Positions 7,137 through 14,501 of a DNA stretch of 23,704 nt are shown here, piece after piece. The position numbers and the translations under genes were made by a program. Positions within the stretch are counted from its first letter, which is position 1. Every line of letters begins with the position of its first letter. Source of the stretch: an uncultured Oscillospiraceae bacterium (lineage in GTDB: Bacteria; Bacillota; Clostridia; Oscillospirales; Oscillospiraceae); the NCBI GenBank assembly GCA_910588135.1, contig CAJUOT010000040.1, forward strand, positions 1-23,704. Direction: 5' to 3'. The notes below the pieces were generated by a model. It did no database searches. It worked only from the letters and a program-made list of their open reading frames with translations, and had not been told where the DNA came from.

Positions 7137-10100
7137 TCACTTCTCCTGGTTCCGCAGCAGGCCTATGCCCCGCTCAAGTTTGGATTCGCTGGTGAAATCA
7201 AGGGAATCCTCCCCCAGCTCCCGCACCAGCGGCACAATCTCCGAGCTCTCCAGCTCCGGCCAGGCCTCCGGCTGGCCCAGCAGCTCAATCTCAATCTGAT
7301 AATTCCGGGGCCCCACCGGTTCTCCGTCCGCGTTCTGATAGTCCACCGTGTCCAGGCATATCTCACAGCGCCCCTCCAGCCGGTAGGTAACCCGCTGGTT
7401 GCATACGATAAGCTGCACCCCCAGCCCGTCCCGGGAGATGCCCTGAACCGCCTCGCTCTTTCCGCAGACATCCAGCGTATCGTTCAAAAACTGCCATACC
7501 TCGTCGGTAATGTCCGGCCCCCCGGCGGCAAGCTCATGCTCGTGTCTGGCAAACTGGGCCGGGGAATGGTAGTTGGGGCTGTCGGTGGGGATCTTCACGG
7601 TAAAAATATAGCTGCCGCCCTTTTCCCGGCGCCGGAAGCTGAAGTGCTCGTCGAACAATACCAGCCGGCCGCTGTCCAGCCGGCAGTCGTAGTAGAAGTC
7701 CTTCTGCTCTTTGCTTGTTTTTTCAGCCTTCGGATACTTCCCGTCCAGATACCGCTCCGCCTGCTCCAGCTGCTTCTGCGTGCAGTAGAACTTCTTCTCT
7801 ATCTCAATATGCTTTCTCGGCTTGGCGGATTCCACAGCCTGCTTCACGGCGTTCACCACTTTTTCCGGCCGTTTGTGCATCTTGCAGTCCTCCTTTAACA
7901 ATTCCTCGCTGAAAAACAGATAGCAGTAGTCCGTCTCAAGAACGCTGCTCTTCCCTGTCCCGCGCACCGTGTGGAACAGGGACCTCTGCGCGTAATCACA
8001 GGTGGTTCCGTCGTCCATATTGCGCAGAACGATATTCTTCTTCGAATCGGGCGGCTCATCGAAGGATTCGTAGGCGCAGTTGCTCCCCTGGATGAAAATG
8101 AACGCGCGGCTGTCCAGTTCGCCAAACGTGTCACAGCTTTTGCCCAGAAGCGCTCCCACCCGCCTTGCCAGCAGGTCGTACCGCTGGCCGCCGGCGCCCA
8201 GGTCAACCCGCTCAAACAAGGGCCTCTGGTCCAAAAACGCCTGGGCCAGCAGCTTGACAATCCCCGCCTGGGCCAGCAGCGCCTCAGAAGCGTCCGCCTC
8301 CTTCAAAATCTGGCCGTCCGCCCACTTTTTGATGAGCATATCCACCGCTTCGTCGTCCAGCCGGATGTACTCGGATACCTGGAATTCAGTCCCTCTCTTG
8401 AGCCGCTTCAGCAGCCCAAGGTCCGCGTCGTCCTTCACCCCGTCCAGCATAGCAAACACCTGGTCAAACAATTGCTTGAAGATTTGCTCAAACAGCTGCT
8501 TGCGGGAGTCGTGGTAGACGTTCCGGTACATCTGATAGCGGGCGTAGATAAACTGCTCAATGGCGGGCAGGAACTGGTCGTCAAAGCACAGGCCGTAGCG
8601 CCTGCCCCCCGCCCCGTCCCCGTAGTCGGGCATCAGGCGCATGGAGGCGATGAGCTGCTGGATGTCAATGTGGCCAAAGGCCAGCCCGCAGGCGGCGTTG
8701 TCCCGCACCAGGTAATCAATGCGGTCCGCGTCCAGCTGCCCGCTGATTACACTGCGGTAAATCAGGTCGATCCCATTCGCATTCCCTGACGGCGACGCGT
8801 GGTCCAGCAGCCCGCACACCCGCTCGGGCATATTCGCCCCAAACCATTCCTTGATCGTCCGGTGGATTTCCGTATGCGGGTCCAGGATGATTTTGCGGGT
8901 CATCTCCTCGTGCTTCAGGTCAAAGACCGCCTCCATCATGTGGGAGTACGGCCCGTGGCCCAGATCGTGCAGCAGCGCCGCAAGCAGGGCGCAGCTGCGG
9001 TCCTCGTCCGTAAAGCTCAGCTGCGGATTGTCGTGGTACAGCCGTTGGAAGTGGTCCAGGATCAGCCGCATCACGTGCCAGGTCCCCAGCGAATGGGCCA
9101 GCCGCGTGTGGGTGGCGTTGGGAAAGCGCCGGTCCGCCGTGGCCAGCTGCCTGATCCGCCCCAGCCGCTGGAATTCCTTTGTGCACACGACGGCGTAGAA
9201 ATTCGCCGTCATTTCGATATCGCCGTACACCGCGTCGCGGAACACATGAGACATACCCACTTCTGCAACCTCGCTTTTCACTTCGCTGCCCCGGTACTCC
9301 CGGCAAAAGCCGATAAACTTTTTCCGGAAGGAACCGAGAATGTCCTCAAATTTGGCGTTGGCCGCGGTATTGTAATAGAAGTACGGGAACATACCGCCCC
9401 CCTTATGGTAGGGGAACACCTCCTCCAGCGGCACCACCCGCTCGTTGAACAGCAGGTCAACCTTGTCAAACCGTTTGGGCTTCGACTGGTAGAGCTTGAC
9501 CACCAGGTTGTTGCGGGAAAAATCATATTCCCCTGTCTTTTTGAAAATTTCCCCGGCCCACCGCTGGGCAATTGCCTTCCCTTCGCTGTCCCCGGCCTGA
9601 CGCGCCGCGCCGATGGCCAGCAATCCTCTCATCTCCTCAGGCGGCAGGTAGTAGAACTGTTCCCGGTACAGGCCAACGGCCCCTTTCGCCACCTTGCCCT
9701 CGAAAATGGAGAAGCCGTGCTCCTTCATGCCATCGGTAATCAGCGCCTCCATGTAGCGGTGCACATCGTCCGCCGATATCCCCAGCTCCTGGGCGCAGTC
9801 CTTCAGGAACAGCTGGTACTCCGGCTCGGATTTCCACAGGCTGCTGCGGTAGCGCCTGGTCTGGTACTCCTCCAGCAGCTGGACAAAGTTTAAAAAGCTG
9901 GTTTCCGACAGCAGGGGCTGGTACTGTCTGACCCAGTGTTCCAGCATGGCCCGCGCCCCTTCGTCCTCATCCTTTCCCTCAGCCAGCTTGAGCACATCGG
10001 CCAGCTCACTGCGCGTACAGCCCAGCCGCCCGGCCTCCTGGAGAGCGGCGGCGCCGTCGCCCGACGCAATCCACCCCTGCAAAACCTGCCGGACATTCTC

Positions 10101-10400
10101 ATCCGCACAGCCCAACTGGTTCAAAACATTTTCCGCCAGCAGGATGCGCAGGTTTTTCATAAAATCGTCCGGAAGGGGCCCGCCGGACAGCCCGCCCAGA
10201 ACCCGCTCCGCCAAATGCTCCCGGTAGCTCTTGTATTTCTCCGCCCCCTCGCCCCCGAACTGCGCAAATTCGTTGAGCACCCAGTGAAACAGCGCGTCCA
10301 AATCGGCGTCCGCCGACTGGTGGAAGTAGTGCGGCCCCACGTGGTACCGGCGGCAGGCCGCCAGCAGATAGGTGTAGAACGGATAGCTCCACTGTTCCAT
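7137..10400 (-). CDS. HD phosphohydrolase (COG1078/SAMHD1-like) fused to a C-terminal CYTH triphosphate-tunnel domain
   Basis: A 1087-residue protein. Residues 1-360 are mostly helical, with no domain I can name except a segment (RRYRSSLWKSEPEYQLFL) resembling the C-terminal part of HD dNTPase-type proteins. The HD domain spans about 375-600: QRLGRIRQL, then HTRLAHSLG with metal ligand His436, LLHDLGHGPYSH with His478-Asp479, and LDADRIDYLVRD with Asp559. This is the signature of COG1078/SAMHD1-type enzymes that cut dNTPs to nucleoside plus tripolyphosphate. From 864 to the end is a CYTH domain. Its ExExK is EIEKK at 866-870, followed by FSFRRRE, FTVK, ARHEHEL, RVTYRL, CLDTVDY and YQIEIEL, so the tunnel residues look intact. 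CYTH enzymes act on tripolyphosphate or thiamine triphosphate, or are class IV adenylate cyclases. The gene follows the other HD gene by 15 bases, in the same frame, behind a TAG. The start ATG has only a weak Shine-Dalgarno. Confidence 0.88.
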   Translation of the reverse strand: MEQWSYPFYTYLLAACRRYHVGPHYFHQSADADLDALFHWVLNEFAQFGGEGAEKYKSYREHLAERVLGGLSGGPLPDDFMKNLRILLAENVLNQLGCADENVRQVLQGWIASGDGAAALQEAGRLGCTRSELADVLKLAEGKDEDEGARAMLEHWVRQYQPLLSETSFLNFVQLLEEYQTRRYRSSLWKSEPEYQLFLKDCAQELGISADDVHRYMEALITDGMKEHGFSIFEGKVAKGAVGLYREQFYYLPPEEMRGLLAIGAARQAGDSEGKAIAQRWAGEIFKKTGEYDFSRNNLVVKLYQSKPKRFDKVDLLFNERVVPLEEVFPYHKGGGMFPYFYYNTAANAKFEDILGSFRKKFIGFCREYRGSEVKSEVAEVGMSHVFRDAVYGDIEMTANFYAVVCTKEFQRLGRIRQLATADRRFPNATHTRLAHSLGTWHVMRLILDHFQRLYHDNPQLSFTDEDRSCALLAALLHDLGHGPYSHMMEAVFDLKHEEMTRKIILDPHTEIHRTIKEWFGANMPERVCGLLDHASPSGNANGIDLIYRSVISGQLDADRIDYLVRDNAACGLAFGHIDIQQLIASMRLMPDYGDGAGGRRYGLCFDDQFLPAIEQFIYARYQMYRNVYHDSRKQLFEQIFKQLFDQVFAMLDGVKDDADLGLLKRLKRGTEFQVSEYIRLDDEAVDMLIKKWADGQILKEADASEALLAQAGIVKLLAQAFLDQRPLFERVDLGAGGQRYDLLARRVGALLGKSCDTFGELDSRAFIFIQGSNCAYESFDEPPDSKKNIVLRNMDDGTTCDYAQRSLFHTVRGTGKSSVLETDYCYLFFSEELLKEDCKMHKRPEKVVNAVKQAVESAKPRKHIEIEKKFYCTQKQLEQAERYLDGKYPKAEKTSKEQKDFYYDCRLDSGRLVLFDEHFSFRRREKGGSYIFTVKIPTDSPNYHSPAQFARHEHELAAGGPDITDEVWQFLNDTLDVCGKSEAVQGISRDGLGVQLIVCNQRVTYRLEGRCEICLDTVDYQNADGEPVGPRNYQIEIELLGQPEAWPELESSEIVPLVRELGEDSLDFTSESKLERGIGLLRNQEK

Positions 10401-10415
10401 ATGGGCCTGGAGCCT

Positions 10416-11732
10416 CTACGTATCCAGGTGCGTGAGCCCCTGCTCCTGCAGCAGCAGCTTTTTGCCAAAGGTCTGCGTCCCAGCGCAGACAATGGCGGAG
10501 TTGGGCGCCAGCTCCAAAAACTGCTTCATGGATGGCGGCAGCATGATCCGGTCCGTCAGGTAGCGCGTGATATACTTGTAGAGCTGTTTGGTGAGCAGGT
10601 CGGCATACACCACCTTGTGGTGGCTGTACAGCCACTTCGGCTCGAAGTTGCGCGCGGCCATATACCCCTCCAGCACGCTCAGCGCGCTTTTGGAAAACGC
10701 GGGGAACATCACATAGTTCTTGGCGTAGGCGGTGTAGGCGTTGCAAAGCCGCGCGCTGTCGATCCTGCTGGTGTCATAGCCGGCGGTGTAGGAATTGCGC
10801 ATCAAATAGTCAATGCCGTCGGCGTCGATCGTCCCATTCAGGATATGTATCACGCAGTTTTTGATGCTGTCAAAAAACGCCTCCTCGTTAAATTCCAGCT
10901 GCCGCCTCACCGGGTACTCCCAGCCGATAATCATCCGGGCGATAAAGCACAGGTCCCGGCCGGTCCCGTCTGTATCCAGGCTATTGGCCTCCCGGGAGGC
11001 CAGCAGCAGCCCCTCCACAGCGGTCCGCAGTTCGTCGTCCCTGAAAATGTAATACGCGCTCATCCGCTCGTGGGGCTTCCCCGGGAGCGTCCCATAAAAA
11101 TTCTGGCTCTGCGCGTCGCCCCGCTCCTTAAAGGCCCTCAGCAGTTCATGGCTCAAATTCCCCTCCGGCGTTTTTTCCAGGAGCCGGGGCATATCGGCAA
11201 GGACATTATAAACCCGCTCTCGCTCGGCGTCATCCATCCCCTCGCCGATCAGCGTGGTGCTCTGCCTGTCGTACCTCATGTCCAGATAGGGGTTGTCATA
11301 CAAAAACTCAAAGCCGTGAGACTGAATCGGGTGCCCGATATCATGCAGCAGGCAGGCGATGGACAAAAGGGTCTCCCAGTGCCCCAAACGCTGCTCCAGC
11401 TTTCTTTGGAGCTGTTCCGCCGATTCCCACATGATCCCCCACTTTTCGGGGCAGCACTTCTCCTTCACATAGGCCGGGAGCTTTGTGGCCAGGCTTTTAT
11501 ACATCTCCATGCCAAACTTATAAACACCCAGCGAATGCGAAAACCGGTCATGGGTAGCAGATGAAAAAACCGGCCGGAGGCCCGTCTGCGCTACCCCTTT
11601 GATCCGCTGCATCAGCTGGGTGTCTATCAAACTTTTCACATACGCCCGGCACACCGGTATATACCCATATACCGGGTCCTTAAACTGCTTGATCTCTGAC
11701 CAATCCTTGTCCTCCAGTACAGCCTGTGCCAT
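10416..11732 (-). CDS. COG1078-like HD-domain phosphohydrolase with altered substrate-pocket residues
   Basis: A 438-residue protein beginning with the COG1078 pattern (KDPVYGYIPVCRAYVKSLIDT..MQRIKGVAQTG). It has HDRFSHSLG with His66, LLHDIGH with His130-Asp131, and IDADGIDYLMRNSY with Asp305, so the four metal ligands of an HD dNTPase are present. Two positions that normally touch substrate differ. The basic residue after the last ligand Asp (R in the family, K312 in SAMHD1) is Gly306, and the Asp of the RD pair is Asn313. Activity may be lost, regulatory or directed to another nucleotide. The ATG at 11732 has GGAG 6 bases upstream; an in-frame extension to 11777 has no better signal. The protein stops early compared with COG1078 proteins. 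Its TAG (10416-10418) is in frame with the next gene, suggesting a split gene. Local GC is lower than in the flanks (sampled rows 53-58%). Confidence 0.87.
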   Translation of the reverse strand: MAQAVLEDKDWSEIKQFKDPVYGYIPVCRAYVKSLIDTQLMQRIKGVAQTGLRPVFSSATHDRFSHSLGVYKFGMEMYKSLATKLPAYVKEKCCPEKWGIMWESAEQLQRKLEQRLGHWETLLSIACLLHDIGHPIQSHGFEFLYDNPYLDMRYDRQSTTLIGEGMDDAERERVYNVLADMPRLLEKTPEGNLSHELLRAFKERGDAQSQNFYGTLPGKPHERMSAYYIFRDDELRTAVEGLLLASREANSLDTDGTGRDLCFIARMIIGWEYPVRRQLEFNEEAFFDSIKNCVIHILNGTIDADGIDYLMRNSYTAGYDTSRIDSARLCNAYTAYAKNYVMFPAFSKSALSVLEGYMAARNFEPKWLYSHHKVVYADLLTKQLYKYITRYLTDRIMLPPSMKQFLELAPNSAIVCAGTQTFGKKLLLQEQGLTHLDT

Positions 11733-11791
11733 CGTCCTCTCCGCTCCTTGCTCTCTTTTCTTTCCCGCGAAACGCAAAACAACGGTGGAAC

Positions 11792-12193
11792 TTACGCATA
11801 CATGAACCGGTAGCCCATGGCGTCCAGCAGCCTGTGCGGCGTCCTCAAATCCACCCGCAATTCACAAAACAGAGCGTAGCTCTTCGTCCGTTTTTCATCC
11901 CCGCTCAGAAGCCGTGCCTCTTCCTTAGTCAGGGCAATATCCAGATGGGTCTTGTCCACCGCATATCCGCCAGGGGTTTTGGCGAGGCAGATCCCGTCGC
12001 AGCGGTCCAGGTAGTCTTTCATCTCCTGCTGTGTAAAATTGAGCCGGATGGGGCCGCAGCCGGCGTCCCACAGGGACACGATGTATTGGTTGACATCATC
12101 CATCGTAAAGTTCCATCCGTCGTCATGCTGGTTGACATAGCCTGCTACCACTTGCTCTTTTTCAATCGCCACGCACACAGGTACCGCTCCCAT
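11792..12193 (-). CDS. Unknown 133-residue protein, first gene of the HD/CYTH operon
   Basis: I do not recognise this protein. It is mixed alpha/beta and acidic to neutral, with no membrane segment, no signal peptide and no obvious metal motif. Recognisable stretches are DDGWNFTMDDVNQYIVSLWDAG, LNFTQQEMKDYLDRCDG and RTPHRLLDAMGYRFMYA. The start is uncertain. The ATG at 12193 has no usable Shine-Dalgarno. A GTG at 12178 (giving VCVAIEKEQ...) has GGGAG about 8 bases upstream and is a serious alternative. It lies 59 bases before the HD gene on the same strand and only about 30 bases after the tRNA terminator. I find no clear promoter between the two. GC in sampled rows (11881-11940, 12121-12180) is about 52%, clearly below rpoB (about 63%). 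The operon position suggests it partners with the two HD proteins. Confidence 0.7.
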   Translation of the reverse strand: MGAVPVCVAIEKEQVVAGYVNQHDDGWNFTMDDVNQYIVSLWDAGCGPIRLNFTQQEMKDYLDRCDGICLAKTPGGYAVDKTHLDIALTKEEARLLSGDEKRTKSYALFCELRVDLRTPHRLLDAMGYRFMYA

Positions 12194-12220
12194 CCCTATA
12201 TTTAATTTCTGGACTTCGCA

Positions 12221-12265
12221 AAAAGAAAGCAGTCGGGCACTCCGGCTTTTGCCGGAATGCCCGAC
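12221..12265 (-). terminator. Intrinsic terminator of the tRNA-Ala gene
   Basis: Two 15-base arms (12232-12246 and 12251-12265, one wobble pair) with a 4-base loop. On the minus strand they are followed by TGCTTTCTTTTT. It begins two bases after the tRNA 3' end and separates the tRNA from the HD/CYTH operon. Confidence 0.9.
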
Positions 12266-12267
12266 AC

Positions 12268-12343
<76 letters not shown>

Positions 12344-12447
12344 ATATTCAGTCTGAAAACATCCTCTCCTGCTTCCCGTGCGCCAAAAGGCCCCACAGGT
12401 TTCCATCCCGCTCCGCGGGCCGCGTGCCCAAGGCATACAACGGATTT

Positions 12448-12475
12448 ATTATACCAGAAAAAACAAATTTGTAAA
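12448..12475 (-). promoter_or_regulatory. Promoter of the tRNA-Ala gene
   Basis: Minus strand: -35 TTTACA (12470-12475), 16-base spacer, perfect -10 TATAAT (12448-12453). The predicted start near 12441 leaves about 100 bases before the tRNA, a fairly long leader. Confidence 0.75.
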
Positions 12476-12506
12476 GAGCCATTTCCCTTTTTCCGTAATA
12501 TTTTTT

Positions 12507-12532
12507 GGGCGCCCCGCATTTGCGGGGCGCCC
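12507..12532. repeat. GC-rich hairpin after the transglutaminase lipoprotein gene
   Basis: Perfect 11-bp stem (12507-12517 with 12522-12532), loop of 4, placed 11 bases past the stop codon. On the minus strand it is followed by AAAAAATATT and not by a T run, so it is not a textbook terminator, although its position suggests it protects or ends the transcript. Confidence 0.55.
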
Positions 12533-12543
12533 CCGCTTTCCTG

Positions 12544-14208
12544 TCAGCCCCGGCCGCCGTCCCCGGCCACGGCCTCCGGGGTATTGGCGTAGTCCCACTG
12601 GTGGTCGCTGGCCGCCATATCGTCGCTGGTGATGTTGAAATAGTTCCACTCCTGCGGCCTGCCCCGCCCTCCTTGCTCCCGGGCGTTGGCGTCCCAGGTC
12701 ACGTCCACGCAGTACCACTCCCCGCTCAGCCGCACCATGTTCCACCCATGATCCGACGAACTCATGTGGGCCGCGCCCACCACGGTGATGCACTCCACCC
12801 CCGCCAGGTCGCACAGCAGCTGGAAGGTGGCTGCGTAGCCCAGGCACACCGCCGTGTGGTTGACCAGCCCGCCATAGGGGGTGAAGGACTCCCGGGGCGT
12901 CTCCCGCATCGCGTCCTGGTGGGTCCAGTCGTAGTCCACGTTTTTGACCATCCACTCGTAGAGGGCGAGCTCCTTTTCATAAGCGCTCATGCCGCCCTTG
13001 AGCACCTTTTTCAGCACCTTTTCGGCGGCGTCATAGATCACCCTGTCGTATTCAGGCAGCTCCGCCGGGTCACCCTTCTCCCAGGCGGCGCGGATGGCGG
13101 AGGTGTCATAGAGGGACATGTCGTCCTCATTGGGCGGGGTGAAGGCGCAGCGGTCCGGGTAGTTGGGGTCGGTGTCCAGGTAGGGGTAGCGGTTGGAATA
13201 GCCGTACCCGTAGATACCCGTTGCCTCGGCAAGCGTATCGAGCGCCCCCGTGGCGTCGGCGCAGGCCGCCAGCACCACATAGGCCGCCCGCTCACCAGAC
13301 ACATCGCCCGTGATCTTCCCCACGATACTCCGGTGGAGCAACTTCGCCTGGTCGGCGGCAGGGTCAAACTGGGCCTCCCTGGCGTCCAGGTATTCCGTCA
13401 GCCGGTTCTCCGCTTTGTAGATTATGTCCCAGTCATAAGGGACACGGAGGACCGCCGCCTCAAAGGCCGACACCTCATCCCGCGCAATGGCGCACTCCTC
13501 CCACTGGTCCGCGGTCAGGCCATAGACGTCCTCCATGTAGCTATTCAGCGCCTCCGGATTGCCGCTGTCCAGTTTTTCCAGCTCCGCCCCGGCCATCCCC
13601 TGACTGTTCACCAGCAGGTCCCGGAGCTGCTTCACGTCGGTGATCGGCGGATTGGAATATTCAGACCCTGGCGCCGGGAGCACCCCCCCGCCGAGGGCCG
13701 CCTCCACGGCGGCGCTGGCCCCCTTGGGGTCGGGGCAGATGAACAGGGCGGCGTAGGGCCCGTCCTGCAAAATCTCCCCGTTGGCCGCCATGTCCGCCTC
13801 GGCGGGGGCGTAGCCCGCGAAATCCCCCTGCCGGACAGAGAGGTAGTTCATGAACGCGGTGGCCGCCCGGACGGCGGAACTGTCGTCCTCCATGCGCACC
13901 ACGGCGATCTCAAAGGCGGAGGCCCCCGTGGCCCGGATCACCGCCATGTCCTCCCAGGCGTCCCCGATCTGGTAGGCGCCCTGGGCATAGGCCGCCAGCT
14001 CCTCCCGGTGCTCCCCGGCGTACAGCCCCTCCAGGCCCTCCTGATCCACCCGGCCGGAGTGGTCAAAGGCCAGGCTGGCCAGGTCGGTGACGGCCAGGTC
14101 GGCCACAGGCGGCCCCGGCTCCTCCGCCGGAGCCCGGCAGCCGGCCAGCAGCCCCAGCAGGAGGGAGGCGGCCAGCGCGATTGCGAACATTCGTTTCACG
14201 TGAAACAT
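12544..14208 (-). CDS. Lipoprotein with two DUF4358-like repeats and a transglutaminase-like domain
   Basis: 554 residues. A lipoprotein signal ends in LLAGC with the lipidated Cys at 24. Two stretches (about 85-195 and 245-335) share the DUF4358 pattern: an EIAVVRMED-like strand, a helix with YL..R, then a tyrosine/glycine core. A C-terminal papain-fold transglutaminase-like domain has the triad Cys455 (AVCLGYA), His487 (DHGWNMV) and Asp502 (YCVDVTWD). The exact substrate is unknown; such domains cut or link peptides, here outside the membrane. Start choice: the ATG at 14208 begins MFHVKRMF and coincides with a parS site. A second in-frame ATG is 6 codons later. A longer frame to 14259 would run into the upstream gene's terminator. 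Only about 47 bases separate it from ireB, and they are filled by a terminator, so its own promoter is not evident. Confidence 0.85.
   Translation of the reverse strand: MFHVKRMFAIALAASLLLGLLAGCRAPAEEPGPPVADLAVTDLASLAFDHSGRVDQEGLEGLYAGEHREELAAYAQGAYQIGDAWEDMAVIRATGASAFEIAVVRMEDDSSAVRAATAFMNYLSVRQGDFAGYAPAEADMAANGEILQDGPYAALFICPDPKGASAAVEAALGGGVLPAPGSEYSNPPITDVKQLRDLLVNSQGMAGAELEKLDSGNPEALNSYMEDVYGLTADQWEECAIARDEVSAFEAAVLRVPYDWDIIYKAENRLTEYLDAREAQFDPAADQAKLLHRSIVGKITGDVSGERAAYVVLAACADATGALDTLAEATGIYGYGYSNRYPYLDTDPNYPDRCAFTPPNEDDMSLYDTSAIRAAWEKGDPAELPEYDRVIYDAAEKVLKKVLKGGMSAYEKELALYEWMVKNVDYDWTHQDAMRETPRESFTPYGGLVNHTAVCLGYAATFQLLCDLAGVECITVVGAAHMSSSDHGWNMVRLSGEWYCVDVTWDANAREQGGRGRPQEWNYFNITSDDMAASDHQWDYANTPEAVAGDGGRG
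14192..14207. promoter_or_regulatory. parS: Candidate parS (ParB/Spo0J binding site)
   Basis: The minus strand reads TGTTTCACGTGAAACG. The Firmicutes parS consensus is TGTTTCACGTGAAACA, so 15 of 16 bases match, including the whole CACGTG-centred palindrome. It overlaps the first codons of the lipoprotein gene. The other CACGTG hexamers I found in the window lack the flanking arms. Confidence 0.88.
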
Positions 14209-14219
14209 CCCTTTCCTAG

Positions 14220-14255
14220 AAAACGTCCGCCTGCCCTCCGGCAGGCGGACGTTTT
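14220..14255 (-). terminator. Terminator downstream of ireB
   Basis: Perfect 16-bp stem (14220-14235 with 14240-14255), loop CTCC, ending on the minus strand in GTTTTCT. It lies directly after the ireB stop and before the lipoprotein start. It would reduce read-through or act as an attenuator for the lipoprotein gene. Confidence 0.85.
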
Positions 14256-14501
14256 TCATTTCTCGTGAAGATAGCTCTTCAGCAACACCTGGAGCAGCTC
14301 GTCCCGGTCCAGCTGGCGGATCAGCGTGCGGGCGTTGTTGTGGTTGGTGATATAGGTGGGGTCCTCGCTGAGGATATAGCCGACGATCTGGTTGATGGGG
14401 TTGTAGCCCTTCTCCCGGAGGGAATTGTAGACGGAGGAGAGGACCGCTTTGATCTCCTCATCCTTGTTCAGGTTCACGCTGAATTTACGTGTGTAGTCCA
14501 T
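14256..14501 (-). CDS. ireB: IreB family regulatory phosphoprotein (UPF0297/DUF965)
   Basis: About 81 residues with the strongly conserved family core EKGYNPINQIVGYILSEDPTYI..HNNAR..IR..DRDELL..LLKSYL. In Enterococcus, IreB is phosphorylated by the Ser/Thr kinase IreK and controls cephalosporin tolerance. Elsewhere the role is less clear. Cytoplasmic. The start is open: the ATG at 14501 gives MDYTRKFSVNL but its nearest G-rich stretch is about 17 bases away. A TTG at 14510 has GGGGG about 8 bases upstream and may be the real start, and a GTG at 14519 is also possible. A strong promoter lies just upstream and a terminator just downstream, so the gene looks monocistronic. Confidence 0.88.
   Translation of the reverse strand: MDYTRKFSVNLNKDEEIKAVLSSVYNSLREKGYNPINQIVGYILSEDPTYITNHNNARTLIRQLDRDELLQVLLKSYLHEK

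Noticed and set aside
9070..9076. Other CACGTG hexamers (near 1868, 6340, 9073, 10337, 14772) as further parS sites
   Set aside because: They lack the TGTTT/AAACA arms needed for parS.
9936..11564. A 542-codon plus-strand frame opposite the HD genes, and a 587-codon one at 12505-14268 opposite the lipoprotein
   Set aside because: Shadow frames without domain signatures or ribosome-binding sites; the second even crosses parS and terminators.
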